Assembly: GCA_024449915.1 (NCBI GenBank)
Contig: JAMZAV010000071.1
Coordinates: 310,001-374,000 of the forward strand
Reading direction: 5' to 3'
Length of the DNA: 64,000 nucleotides
Source: Sweltsa coloradensis
Lineage: Eukaryota > Arthropoda > Insecta > Plecoptera > Chloroperlidae
The translations under genes were made by a program, and so were the position numbers. How positions within the stretch are numbered: position 1 is the stretch's first letter; the number at the start of each line of letters is the position of its first letter. Below, one piece after another: positions 32,708 through 46,088 of this stretch. The notes under the pieces were generated by a model, which was not told the DNA's origin, ran no database searches, and saw only the letters and a program-made list of their open reading frames with translations.

Positions 32708-33170
32708 TCATATCCAATATTATAAATTAGCATTACGTTGTTTCTCTAGCAACTATTGCCACAGCACTCACAGTTCTCATTAGGGGAGTCACGAGATCGC
32801 TTCCAGTCTCAGTTGTTTTCTATGTAGCCTGTACTAAAATTTATCTTATGACACTTCTTCTACTCCACCTCGATCATACACTATAATATAGGGAAAACTT
32901 GACAATAAAACAAAAATTACCTTTATGAAGTAATTTGTTCTAACGTTGTTCATGAACCATGCAGTCTCTACACAGTAGTTGGAAATTTTGTATTCTTCCT
33001 TTAATTCAAAAAAATTGTTAATATACATGCAAATTTAGTTCTTGAATTAAAAATAACTTTTACGGTCGTACATATTTCATAATACACGAATCTGTCCATG
33101 GTTTCTGCAAGTGCTCGTCTTGCATGTCCTCATTATTGTTAATGAGGGCAATTAGTTTGGCGTTCGTTTG
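32708..33170. other. Non-coding stretch, nothing assigned
   Basis: Unique DNA, one short 60-codon minus-strand frame, no repeats recognised. Confidence 0.4.
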
Positions 33171-33400
33171 TAAAACAGTCGAGTGCTCGAGGCCATAACT
33201 CTGTCGGCGCCGGTGGTAGTGGTGAGTGACTTATCCCCAATATCAATCTCCTAGTTGGCTTCTTCACCCCGTACGAGGGGTTAATCCCCGGGGCTCGAGC
33301 CTGGGTCACGTTCGGGCGGTCCCCACTCGATCTCCCTCCACAACCCTACCCTAGCTCTTCACTTCTCCTCTCCTCTCGTGGCTGCGTGGCTGGCCAAGGG
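33171..33400. other. GC-richer block of unknown nature
   Basis: A block richer in GC than its surroundings includes GGGGTTAATCCCCGGGGCTC and a CCACTCGATCTCCCTCC strip. It carries no long frame. A B-box-like word can be read on the minus strand, but no A box is at the right distance. It could be a UTR, promoter or decayed repeat. Confidence 0.3.
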
Positions 33401-36400
33401 GATCATTGCAAAAACTATGCCACTTGCTCTTGAAAAATTGGATTTTTTTATTATGATCTTCACAGATACTCGAATTTGTTTTGATTCCACGAAAAATGGA
33501 AGCGGTCAGCGAAGATCAATGGACAGAAGATATTACTTTATTTTTATGAGAGCTGACACGTTTTTGCTAACCCTCTTTGCAATTTATTGTAGCTGGTCTC
33601 TTTGGTATAGGACGTATTCCCGGCCAAGACAAAGCTGCAGTGTGTTATGCCAATTAAAAATTTTAAATAAAAATAACTTACATTATATTCTCGTTTCAGT
33701 CTTAATGGTAAGACACATCGCGTGAAACTCAAATTAGTTAAGTGCTCCAAATTGTTTCGACGAATGTATCTGAACAACATTCAGTAAAGTGCAACATAAC
33801 GAGGCTATTTTGTGCAAATGTTTTTTCATTAAGTTGTATGTATCAAACGAGTGTATATTAACATTTGCAAATTTCTTTGAATATAGAATACTAAGTTCCT
33901 ATAAACTATATCAAAATGGGATGTATACCTTATCACAATACCATTACTCATAAGTTACTACAAACATAATGCATTTACATTTTTTAATGTATAACACTCA
34001 TTTAAACTTTTTTTGTAATTGAATTAAGTTATTTATTTAATTATTGCCATCGTTCTCCAATTAAATGCTATTTTATTGACGCCACTATAGACGTTTGTTG
34101 CGTATCTTCACATAAATAAAGTACCAAATGAACTTTTTTATATGCCTTCGTACTTGGGAAATAACAATTGGCATTATTTAAATCACATAATGTTTTAATT
34201 TATTTTGCTACTGCGAATTTAGTTCTTTATCATGAACCTCATCCCCGAAGTATTAAATTACGTGCTCTTTCATTCTGTCCCATAACTTGCAAAAAGATTC
34301 GCAGTATGGACTTACTTATGGGTTTTGACGGGGTTAACGGGAACGACAAGCTCGCGAATACGCCACATGTTTTAGCTGCAAAATGAGTAGAAAACAAAAC
34401 AATAATTTCAAATATAAATTAGAGCGGTTTATTTAGTTTAGAAAATAATAAAATAAACCTTGTGTTCCGTGTAGCACTGAATCTAGAGCTAAAATAAACT
34501 TGGAGATAGATGGAAACAAACATAGAAACACCACCATGCAGCGCCACGCTGTGTACCGTATACATCGTGATTAACGACTCAAATAAGATGAGGAAAAGTG
34601 AAGCAGGAAATTAGAACACCTTAGTTTATAACAAGAGTCTAGTCTAGTGTATAATATTACTTTACGTGAGGTAAATAAAGTCAAGTTAGTGTGGCACAGT
34701 TATTGGCAATTGACACGTTTTTGTACTGTAAATAGTTTTTTCTTTAATTAAGTGAAATTAATAATTAAGAGTCATGGTTGTTTGTTTTTTTCAGCACAAA
34801 TGTATGATTCACGTTATTTGCTCCTCTAGGAAGGGGAGGATTTCAATAAAAAGTATTTTTCGTTTCATTTCACCATCACTTCACTACACGGTTGATTAAA
34901 TGAGTTTTTTGATTGTTTTAATAGTGAATGTCTCTAACCTAATCAGCTAAAAATAGTTTTGAGCGCACATTAATAAATATAATATACTTCTTTTTGTTAT
35001 GACTACCGTTCAATAGACCGACTGTTAGGAGGGGTGGGGGTTGGGTGCGACAGGTCCAAGTCCGCCTCGGATCAGTACCGTGTGTGGGTCAGTAGACCAG
35101 CTAGTGGCCAGGGTTAGATGGCGACGTGGGCTGGAAATGCATAATATATTATTAGCTCGCAACATTTGTTCTCGGCAATCTGTTTCGCGGCGGAACTGAA
35201 TCTACATCTAGAGGCCATCTTGGGGCTATAACATTAGGTGGAAAAGCCTACCTAGGATGATTTGCCATATAAGAGAGTGATCGGATCAAGTAGATGCTTT
35301 GTAGAGCTGACGTATATCCAGGGAGAAAGAAATAAAAGAGTCCATTTAAGAGATAGATGTAAGCCCTGATCACCCCTTGCAGACAGATAAGAGTGAAGTG
35401 GTTTTATTGCTTGATTCCTTGGGGCTTGGTTTGGTTGTAAATGGAGGAATCGTAAATTTTAACTACAAGCGTATTAACAACGTTAATGCCGACGTAGTTG
35501 CCGTGGGTTTAGTATGTTAGTCATACAGCGTGGTGGCTACTGTGTGTTTCCCTGGAGAATACATTGATGCCATGATGCCTAATATCCAGAACCCTAGATT
35601 ATTATTGTTTGTATTATGGAAAGGGTTGACAAAGTGCTCCCATACAGTACGTTTGTTTTGAAGATTGTCGGTTCGATGCCCACCCTGGACAATTTGTCTG
35701 TCTGATTATTGCGATAAAAACAATTATGACATTGACGACATGTCACATGCGTAAAACAAAGTGAAGGCCTTAAGACTTATAAAATATTTTGCTCAATAAA
35801 TTATAAATACTATGTATCAAATGGTAGAAGGCTACAGCCGTAGACGGCTTAACAAATCACCAGCTGGAGAGGTTTGGCCCGTGTTTCGTGTTTGTCATGA
35901 TAAAGATACTCATACTGGTGGTAAAGTGCCAAGTTCAAAATTGGACCCAGTTAGCAAATGCTGTAAACATAATAAATGCACGTTATGACAAATGACATCC
36001 ATTTATTACTTGGAATCGAGGAATCTCAATACTCGACATACTGAAATTAGCATTGTGTTTATATTACTCGTAAGGCTTGTTTTGAGTTAAATTCTGGAAT
36101 TATAATGTTACATGTATGATATGGGGTTGATAATTACTTTTAACAATGCACACTTTGAAATCATGTATTTATATGATATTTTATTTTCTGTCTAAAAAAT
36201 TTTATCGTTCATAATGCCGTAGTTTAGTTCAAATAAGTCATACAAAAACAATAATGTTTATGCCTTTGTTTCAATAAGTAAGAGTCGTAAATTAACAAAC
36301 TATAGATTTGCAGCTGTAGTTGCGGAATCGTTTTCTAGTTTTATTTAGCCGTGAACAATAAAGAATAGTTTATGTCTATACATTGTGTTGCAAAATGTTG

Positions 36401-36729
36401 CAGTGAATTTTACGTAGAGGTCGACGAATAACCTCAATACGAATTTACGTTCTGAAATTTATATTCCGCAAACGAAACTAAATTTCTAAATGGGCGAGGG
36501 CGTATAAAGCAATAAAAATGAAATATAAAAAATAGTTCACCACTGACAATCTTTATGTTCAACATTACAATCATGTCAAATATATTTGAGGATAAAAGGG
36601 CATTTAATGCATATTTGATGTGCAAATGTCACACGAATATAAAACTATGTTAGTCAGAATTGCTGAACAATATTTCAGAAAGCTTTTTTTGTTAGTTTGC
36701 TGCTAAAGGGACGTCATTGGAATACTATT
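33401..36729. other. Non-coding stretch, no gene recognised
   Basis: Frames of 115 codons (33378-33725, plus) and 78 codons (33544-33780, minus) overlap and look fortuitous. A GGTTCGATGCC word at about 35669 resembles a B box but lacks a convincing tRNA-like partner. 35020-35120 is G-rich without structure I can name. Confidence 0.4.
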
Positions 36730-37319
36730 TGGATGAACGAAGCGAAAACTTCAAATTCACTGACCCCCCCCCCCAAAAAAAAAATAGCTTGTGTGTTTTT
36801 TGTTTGTTTGTATTTTTGTCTGTTTGTTCGCACTCTACCGGGCAAACGGCATATGCGTTCTTGATGAAAATTAAAAGAGACCTTCGAAATCTCTGAACTT
36901 AAACCTGCCACGTTTTTGGGTATAATCGAAGAAATATTTCTCATGGATATCGTACTTTTACGATTTTTTTCCCGATTTTAGTGCTATATTTTCGTTACAT
37001 TTGAGCCGATTCTAACCAAACGGGTGGGGCTACAACGTTCATATTTTACATGGACATTAAGGTTATGGTTATTATGTAGTACCTTTTGAAAAAAAAAAGT
37101 TTGAAAAGTTGGCCAGAATTTATAGAAATAAAGGTTTTCATATGTTTTTTGAGGTATATATAATAACAATTAACACGTAACAATAGAAACTTGGCAACAA
37201 TCACCTACAATGCGTTCAAAAAGCACTTGCAAAAGTAAAAATATCCCACGCAAACTAAAAACTTACAAAACAGCTCATCCATCAACGCGACTAAAAAAAG
37301 CGTTCGCGAAGCGGCTTAA
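36730..37319 (+). mobile_element. Helentron-like element, type A copy 3
   Basis: Starts TGGATGAACGAAGCGAAAAC after a T and follows the type A body: ACCGGGCAAACGGCATATGC, the GCCACGTTTTTGGG block and one internal unit with GGGTGGGGCTACAACG. Its 3' end is CTCATCCATC, AACGC, loop, GCGTT, then CGCGAAGCGG and a decayed CTTAA in place of CCTAG. That end is the long terminator type also seen at 1413 and 50511, unlike the other two A copies. An 84-codon frame at 37210-37464 runs out of the element and is not credible. Confidence 0.7.
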
Positions 37320-37867
37320 TTATTTATATATTATTTATTCCGCAACACATTCATTACTTAAACGTGTCACGAAAATGGCAGAAAAGAGCATAGCTCCAAA
37401 CACATCTCAAAACAATAAATATATTGAAAAGGAAAACTACAAAATATCAACAACATTACACTAATTATTAGCAGAACTAGCAAACATTGAAAATTAGTAT
37501 AAGAAGTGCACACATGAGTGAGATGATATACATAAATAAATCAGTTATAAGTTGCTAGAATTAATTTTGTAATCTAAAAACATGTGTGCATAGGGCAGAT
37601 TTGAAAGTGTCCAATGAGAGGAATAGCATTCCTTTCACTTTCAGTCCTATAGTTTAAGCCCTTTTGGTAAGCTGTTGTTCTTGCAAATGGAGGCTTCTGT
37701 AACAGACTTGCAATCTTACATACGGTTATCTTACATCAACAGACCATCTACCATGTAACATTCACCATAGAAACTGAAGTTCTACTTTCTTCCTGTATTG
37801 GTTTGTAGCAGTAGCACTGTCACTCTGTAATTTGTTTTGTAATTGAACATTTTAATCAAATTAAGAG
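37320..37867. other. Non-coding stretch, nothing assigned
   Basis: AT-rich unique DNA without recognisable features. Confidence 0.4.
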
Positions 37868-37919
37868 TGAAACTCTTCTATAAGCACAACTTTTCTGTTC
37901 GTTCGTCAGCCGACGTACG

Positions 37920-37955
<36 letters not shown>

Positions 37956-38112
37956 TCACGTCGCACGATAAAACCGAACACGACCTCCGAATCTCTGATT
38001 GCTGACACTTTGCTGACAATGCAAGGATGACACATCATGTTTTGGTTACCCTTGTGAACGGTGAAGGGATAAGACTAGAATTTTCTGTACTTGGCATCTC
38101 CACCAAGGATTT
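37868..38112 (-). repeat. Type C dispersed repeat, copy 2, with (GTGC)n
   Basis: In order on the plus strand: TCTGTTCGTTCGTCAGCC, a GTGC microsatellite (37917-37957), CACGATAAAACCGAACACGA, and the box TTGGCATCTCCACCAA at the right end. The order matches 17640-17835 and 55985-56150. The microsatellite is embedded in the element and is short or decayed in the other two copies. A small hairpin AAGAGTGAAACTCTT lies at the left edge (37863-37877). Confidence 0.6.
37917..37957 (+). repeat. Microsatellite (GTGC)n
   Basis: About ten uninterrupted GTGC units inside the type C repeat. Confidence 0.95.
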
Positions 38113-39199
38113 CAATGTGCGATATGATTTTATTCGTGTGTTCTACTTCGACAATATGTTGATAACGTAGCTTCGCTCCATGTTTTGAGTAACACGTACT
38201 CCGTATTTGATTGAACAGCATAATATTTTTGCTCATCACCAATTCAATTGATACGAAATCTAATATTTTCATAGTTCTTTTCTTCTCTTTTCTGTGAAGC
38301 TTTTACTTTGACCGCCTCGTATTGTTATTTTAGAGCCGTCAAGAAGTTCATTACGCGAAGACAAGCAGAGGTGTTGACCGAAGTCTCGTCTCGTCTTCAC
38401 CCTGTCCCCAAAAACCACTTCATCCATCAGACTAACTCATCTCAATTGAAGCTTAGAACAAGTCAGCATTATTCTCCCTTCCCGTCTCTCAATACCTCTA
38501 AATCTACACTCACTCTCACTCCCTTTAAATTTATCTTACCATTCAAGTAATGACTCTTTGGGCTTCTGAGGAAGTAATCAAAGAGAGTGGATGTTAGTTC
38601 TTGTTAAGGTCGTGTCCTGGTGAAAGAACCGGCGGTGCTGAACAACTGCTGATGAGATATTCAGTACAAACCCTCTCTCCATGCATTTCCTATTGTTTCA
38701 ATGCGCTGCGTCTGTACTTGTGCAATATCTAGGAATCGATGAATGATCCCATACTTTGCGTTCTCTTCGCTCTCGTTGTATTATACATCCGCCATTAAGT
38801 AGGAAGGCGAGCAATGACATCCCGGCGATAGTAAAAGAACGAATCCCTCGCCGTTTCTACCACCTCGCCATTGACTATCTTATCGTATGCCTTCAGGTAG
38901 AATGTATTCGTAATGTAGCTTGCTCAACATAACCGTCCGCGATGGCTTATTCCGTTGGGGGGGGGGGGCTCGGCCATAGTGCGTGGGGCACGGGGATCAA
39001 ATGACATAATGAATGATATCGTAGTAATATGTTACCACTCCCCCTCTAGAAATATAGTCGTTCAATAATGAACAAATAAAACAACCAGTATCAACATAGT
39101 AAACACATCGCTATATAAATCTACAACATCAACAATAACAAAACATAAGTGTATCTGCATTATTTTGAAATACATTTTAAATGTTTTCGTAAATTTGTA
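38113..39199. other. Non-coding stretch; G12 run at 38957-38968
   Basis: Includes a run of 12 G followed by CTCGGCC. An 80-codon frame at 38308-38550 has no recognised domain. No repeat partner in the window. Confidence 0.4.
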
Positions 39200-39268
39200 A
39201 GCTTTATTTAGTCTCGAATAGCCAAAGTGCATTAATATGAGACGTTAAGCAATATCCAATCAATCAAT
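39200..39268 (+). mobile_element. LINE/SINE-like 3' tail with (CAAT)n, copy 2
   Basis: GTCTCGAATAGCCAAAGTGC then ATTAATATGAGAC and a short CAATCAATCAAT tract. It is the same tail as at 25078-25142. The GTCTC/GAGAC hairpin is kept while the loop and tail length differ. Confidence 0.5.
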
Positions 39269-42200
39269 TTGTTAGAATTTATTTTTGTTAAATGTTAATA
39301 AATTATTAAATTTGAAAAATACAATTATGTTCGTAGTAGACACGACCTCCAGTAAAATAGAACGTAAACTTTGGTTCGGGTCCCGGTAACGATATATTTT
39401 GTCCGCTCTTTTTTATACAACTTAAAATGTATTTCATACATAATGTCATGCATTATTCAGAGTCGTTATCAACAAAAACAAACAGCTTTTACGTTTCAAG
39501 TCTAGTAAACGTTACGGGAAAGGGAGAGGAGAGGGTGCGACTTCATGACATTCAAAGTAAGAACTTTACGTCCGTGCAGCGAATAGAGCTGCTCCCAAAT
39601 GGCGCATGTTGTCTACAAATTACATTTTAAGCCTAAGTGTAATTTAAATGTAGGCAATTAGTTAACGAGTCTCAACTCTGCTTTTCACAACGTTGTAAGG
39701 CCCGCCGGGAGAGCGAACTAAGCTCTTCTCACTAGCGGACGACAACAAAGCTTTACGAGGGGAATATTTTGTTGTGATTATATATCACTCGCGAATCCGT
39801 GTAATTGTCCCGATATTGGTCGAGGCACCTTGTAATGGTTCCTTTGAACACAATACTGGAAACTTTCACGTGGCATTATGGCTTTTCGAAATTAATAGGT
39901 ACAGATACCACCTCACCCGAACCCCGCCTACCTAATTTTGGTGGATCTGCATAAAACAGTAAGGTTGGTTTCCTGAGAATACCTTAAGGTATGTATCAAA
40001 ATAATTTACATATTCCTAATTTAGAACGCTACACTAACGTAAATTTGATCCCCTTTCTACTTCATTTTAAAAGTTTGATGTTGATTTTCCTCTCAGGGTA
40101 ATCTAACACAATGTTCAAAGGTTCAATCAATTTGTTTTGAAATTCGGTATTCAAAGCTCTTCGCAACGATTAATAAATATTCCCACAAGCTATCAAATGT
40201 TTGTTGAGAAAAAATTTAGTATTATAAAAGGTACGGTTATTTTTTTTCAAGTGTTTGTAGATGTTAGAATTTCGTTTGATTTGAAATGTCTCCTAAACAT
40301 TTTCTCCGTTCTCTTTTTCAAGCGTGGCAAAAACTCTTTTATTTTCAATATTTTCCTGTCTTGGAAAATATATTACAGTCACTTCCGAGGATGTGTGTAT
40401 AGTTTATTACATCATATCTGTAGCCCTATATAATAAAGATTTATTTTTCTTGTTTTTGGGCCCACTTGAAGCACTGAGTGCCTCAAATATTGCTTTGCGT
40501 CGTTCGTATCCTTTATTTTACAAAGGGGAACAAAACAACCGTTCAAACAAAACGAATAAATTCTTAATTTATAAAACTGCTGTTTTCGGTTTACTTTTGT
40601 AACATTTCAATAACTTCAGAATTAAATCGGATTCTTGGTTTGGACCTGATCCAACTTCTACTTCACAAAAAGACATACTTTTGCTACATTTTTTTCTTTT
40701 CTTTTATTAACTTTTATTCAACTCTAGGCAACTGCGATCTGGAATCTAATAAGAGCTTACATATGCATGTGGCCTAGATAACAAGCTCGAGGCTAGTAAC
40801 GCAGCACATCAGCACACAAACACGGGAACGGCGACAAGTGCAGTGCATCGCATGGTCCTAACTTGGCGCACATCTTTTGTACACATTTAGAGAAATAGAT
40901 GACTTGTGAATATAATAAGTTATGATAGATACACTGGCACTGCTCTTTTCAGTGTAGCATGCATTGCTCATTGCAAGTCGGAGTACTACCATGACAAGGG
41001 TGTGTTCGTAACAATATTATATAGATACAAGAAATAGTGAGAACATATTACAATCTTGGTTATAAATTGTATATTACTAGTTGTTCCTAAAACTACACCC
41101 AACCCTTCATTTACTTCTGGTCGAGGGTATACCTCAGGCGTATCAAAGCCATTATTTCAAATTTCAAATTAAAACGGAATAAAAAATTACAATGTTCTTT
41201 ATTGTAAGAGTTTTTTTCAGTGTTTACCTTGAAATAATAAAAATAAATAAAACTAGCAAAAGTGATTGTACTTTGTACGGATGTGAATAATGAAAAACAT
41301 TTTTTATTTAACATATTTAAAACATTTTTGTAAAATAATAACTATTATTATAGAGTAAAAAAACTAGTTTTTCATTTCGTAGCTTTTTAAATGCCACTTC
41401 ACACAATCTAGTGTGCATTTAAAAAAATCTGAAACACATGTGCACCCATTAATCTCACTACATGAAAATATTAATTATCAATTATTTACTTAGTTAATTG
41501 ATTAATTTATCCTGCTGAGAGATGGATAAATGAAATTATGCTTCATAAAATTAATCAGGTTACTTATATACAATTGCAAATTCATTCCTGTTCCCGTATT
41601 AACTACTTTGTCAACGTCTACAGAAAACGCCTTGCAGAAAGCAACGAAAATACAAAAATCGAAATATCTCAATTATTTTGCAAAACAACATTAATACATA
41701 GCTAAATTACTTACTGTGTGTTTCGCATTCACTTGCTTATAAATGCAAACTTACGTTTACTCTTTCATTTACTGTGAAAAACACTAGAAATAAAATCATT
41801 GTTTTGAATGTGTAATTTGGAGTAATGTTGCTGTAAAGGTAACAGTGTGGTTGGCGAACATGACGAACCACTTTCAACCCCCACTTTAAGTGGGCTTTCA
41901 CACCCCTAAATATAAACCCTCAATCCGGCTTCTGTCGAAAACATTTTAACCTTGTCTACACCCAATTATGACCTGTCCGGTATTTATTCAGTCCATGTAC
42001 AGAACCAAATTTAAAGTCAATTACAATATAATGTAACACCGTTAAAAATACAGAGTGGTGGAAAACTGTTGAAAAACTCATTACACTTGACCGTATTGCG
42101 AGCATGCGCACAACGATGCAACCTCAACAGTTCCCCAATCACGGTGAAGGGCCCTTGACACGCACTGACCGTAACAACATAGGCCACCCATTACCAACAG

Positions 42201-42833
42201 CGACAGGTCAATTAGTAAATGGACCATTTAGTCTAGAGTCAAAGGTTGATTCGATTATTTGACCAGTAATGACGGCAATAAATCATCCACTTGATAGCGC
42301 GCGAACAACTTTACCAAAACAGAATGGAATTTGCGCATGCGATAAGCCTGAATTTCCGTGTAGTTAATTATGTATATTATGTTTGCATATAATGTTGCAT
42401 TCGATTGTTTTCTGTTGTGTAAAGTGATCTCGTTAAAGTTTAGATCGCACTTTTCCTTCAGATTATGCCATTTTTAAAACCATGGTTAAATATGCGTGAC
42501 TTTGTGCGGATTTAATTCATCGTTCTTTTTTATATTAAGCCAGCGGACATACGGCATACGAAACTAAATTTTAACAATCAAAACAACATTGATATATAAG
42601 AGAATAAAAATTAATGTGACAAGAAGTTGGTAACAATAATTATTAACAATATTATTAAAGTGAATGAAAGAAAATATGTAAAGATTTGTGAAGACGAAAT
42701 TCAAATATAATATATTGTAACATTACCACGAACGAATTTTCATTAGGGGTGCACAAGATCACTCGGGCACTTAACGGCAAGCTGAGTTGGGGCGCTTACG
42801 ATATATGCTTACCTATATGAAATGTGGACTACT
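39269..42833. other. Long non-coding stretch, no gene recognised
   Basis: Frames of 98 and 92 codons overlap at 40137-40602 and run through T-rich DNA. No domain or repeat partner was recognised. The patch at 40740-40870 is less AT-rich but featureless. Confidence 0.4.
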
Positions 42834-43005
42834 CGGCACCTCCACCAAAATACTAAAATTGTTTCTATTTGATTGATTAAAATAGAACAGTTGACAAAAA
42901 TAGTATAACTAGCGTACAAGTACTAGTCGTCATTGGAATTCTAAAATCTACCCGGCACCTCCACCAAAAAAAAATAATCCAATTGGCATTGATTAAAATA
43001 AGAAC
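42834..43005 (-). repeat. Inverted part of the 123-bp tandem family, two boxes
   Basis: The box CGGCACCTCCACCAAAA occurs at 42834 and 42953 (119 bp apart). The intervening unit is the reverse complement of the unit in the array at 27661-28080, including ATAGTATAACTAGCG and GTACAAGTACTAGTCGTC. The second unit is decayed beyond about 43005. Confidence 0.75.
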
Positions 43006-46000
43006 AAGATGACAAAAAATAGTAAAAAATTTGTCAAGTTTCTGTAGTTACAGATTGAAATTATGTCTATATAACCTTGATTTCGATGATTTTCTTTTTC
43101 TTTTCTTTTACTTTTTCTTTCACAGGGAACTATATTACAACTAAAACGTTTATGTCCATGCCTAATAGACTCATAGATGACATTGCTGTAACTTTCTGGC
43201 GGATCTAGCGGGCAGTGAAGACATAAAAGGATAAGAAGGTGAATTTGGGATTTTTTTACTCTGAAAATTGTTCTCTAGAGATGTAAATGTATGGGACAGT
43301 AACATGTGTGCACGAATATCCACGTGAGTTTTTACGAAGAATATTAAGAAGATAGTGAGTATCATCTAAAACACAGCCAAACTTGCTTTCTTTAGTCGGT
43401 AAAAGTTCTCAGATTTCTCAAGAGTCTTAAGAATTTACCCTCCTACCGAAGTCAGGAAAACGTGAAGTAATGTAAAGGATCGATAAAACGACTGACGGAA
43501 GAAACATATGCTGTTATGAGTTATTCAAGTTGTAGTTTTCAAAGTATTCGAAGAAAATATGTTGAAAAACCTTTCAGTTTAGTTTATATATTATTTAGAT
43601 ATAACAAAAAGATAAATTAAATACATGTTGCACAATATAGTTTGTGTGAAGTTATACAATTTTTCTTGAATATTCTTTTACTCATTTTGGAATAAGAAGT
43701 AAATGAGTCAAAATCTAATCTCTATTGAAAATTGGCATTTTATGTGTAGCGTATTTTGATAAGATAAAATATAGTTCATATAATGTAAGGTTGTTTTACT
43801 TAAGGCAATATATCATAAAAGCAATTCTAACGAAAAGTATTATGAATATGAGACGCCACCCACCATCCAATTTACTACAACAAAATACAACTAAAACATC
43901 AAACTCCCCTATACTGACTTTTTTCTATATCAAATTTATCTGTTCTAATGCGGACTAAAATATATTTCCGATATATTAGATTGACTAGCTTGCGGTTGTC
44001 TCGTTTACTGCGCTATTATAATATTATTTCACACAACCTCTGACATGAATTGGTTTTCCACTCCGACATAGTGGTTTCCCAACAATGCAGCTTTATGAAG
44101 TATGCCTAAACCCAGATATTAGTGATAGTATGCCGCGTAGTCTGCGTAAACATCCGTCTAATGAAGAGTAAACAATGCTAGTGTGCCACTCGACGCCGCT
44201 CTATTCACCCAGCCTAGTTGTTGGGCACTTGAAAGGTATGCAACAGAGGTAATTAGTTATTGTTACCCTCATTGAATTATGTGCATGTTTATTAACTTTG
44301 CAAATTCCACGGGGACTTCAAACTACACGGTGTGGTATATGATATTAAACTACTTGTGAATCCAGGTGTAACACTTGCTCAACCGTAGAACCTTCTCCAC
44401 CCCATAGTCAAAATCGAAAAATCGCCCCTTATGTTTGTAGGAGAGTATTAGTCAAGGAATTTCAAGGAATGTAATTGTTTAAATATGAACCCTTGTATTC
44501 TATAAGACTTTTGCTATCACATGCTTATTATTTTGAGAGTGACTTTGAGTGTAATTAAACTTTCTCTGCCAACTTTAATTCAACTCAAACTGAAATTCAA
44601 CAGATACCTGAGTACATATATTTTTATAGTGCTCTAAAAAATCTTATTATAATCGTATTAGGACACATAAACAATAGTGATGTAGATACTGGCACTTAGG
44701 CCTATGCTTAAACACAACATGCGGAGAGAATTTTTCTTTCTTTCGGTTCATGGAAAACAATCGATTCGCAATGGTTCATATTATTAATTATTAATGAGTA
44801 ATATCGATTCTTTTAATGTATGATATACACCTGGTCTATTGAGCTATCCCTCCACGCATCAGTAAGCCAAATTTAGACCATGTCCAAATATCTTCTAAGC
44901 CAATATTCAAGTTAGTGATTTTTTATATTATTGGAATCACTTGGGAGACTTTCTGTCCAAGTTCGTACGTAGGAAATATTTTGATACCTAATATAGCCAT
45001 TCTGAAATCTTGCATGGGCCGATTAAAATGGAAATTCTCTTATGCCTATATATAAAGTTTATAAAATAGCAAGGCCGTTTCATCAGGAGAGTGAAGAAAA
45101 TAACATGCAAATTAAAATAATTATGCCCGTATAAAAGATGGCCAATAAAGGTTTATTGCTGAATTTGGCGGCTGTTTTATCTTCATCTTATTTACCTTTA
45201 TAAGTAAACCATGCCTCTCTTAACCTTTGATGGAAGTAGCCAAGTAATTATCTAAAAGTTAATTGGATTTTGTCCCACGATTTGGTTGAGGTAGGCGCTC
45301 GTATTTAAAACAAAGAACAAACTAAGATCAAGTACTCAGGACTCTTGAATTCTGCACAGAAGCTCAACTCATTAAAATGGAATTAAATGTTTGTTACGTA
45401 AAACCTAATCCTCGCTGTAACCTATTACATCTAGTTAAGTTTCACATCTTGGAATACGTACAACCAGCTTCAAACAAGAATGAGAATCACGAGTACTGTG
45501 TGGCTCAGTTAAATAATTCCAATTCTTAATTAGCTTTTATAATTAAACCTATAAGTATTTAATTATGCTCGTTCTGAAGATGCTGAGGGGTTTAATTATA
45601 GTTAATATTTTGTTCACTTTTGTGCCTTTTGTTATCTATATACTTCGTAAATTTAAGTAACTCGTTTGCCTTAATTTTGTGAATATTCTGATTTCTAAAA
45701 TATCGATGCAAGTTGAAATTATTTTGTATTTTTTATTTCATGCCAGTTAAATAATTGAACAATTTTAAGTTGCTTTTTAAATTTTGAATTTTATTTATTT
45801 TCTTAAATAAGTTAAGAACACGATTAATTAGGCCTACAACTAAGAAGTAATCTCTCACATGACATTTAAATTATATGTAACAAATGTATTTATATGAATT
45901 TCATTTGATTAAATTAGATTAAATCGAATCAAACATAAACACATTTCAAAAATAAGTTAAAAGAAGTAGAGAAAGAGAAAAGAGATCATATAGTTTAGTT

Positions 46001-46017
46001 GAGGCAAAATAGAAAAG

Positions 46018-46019
<2 letters not shown>
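43006..46019. other. Long non-coding stretch, no gene recognised
   Basis: AT-rich unique DNA. Frames of 64 and 77 codons only. No repeat ends or RNA gene recognised. Confidence 0.4.
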
Positions 46020-46072
<53 letters not shown>

Positions 46073-46088
46073 ATAGTTGTTGTTGTTT
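46020..46088 (+). repeat. Microsatellite (GTT)n
   Basis: About 22 GTT units with one interruption (ATAGTT near 46072). Confidence 0.95.

Noticed and set aside
35645..35700. tRNA-like sequence with B box GGTTCGATGCC
   Set aside because: No A box at suitable distance and no stems. A single motif match is not enough.
37917..37957. CRISPR-like or other spaced repeat array
   Set aside because: It is a plain 4-bp microsatellite without spacers. No CRISPR pattern exists anywhere in the window.
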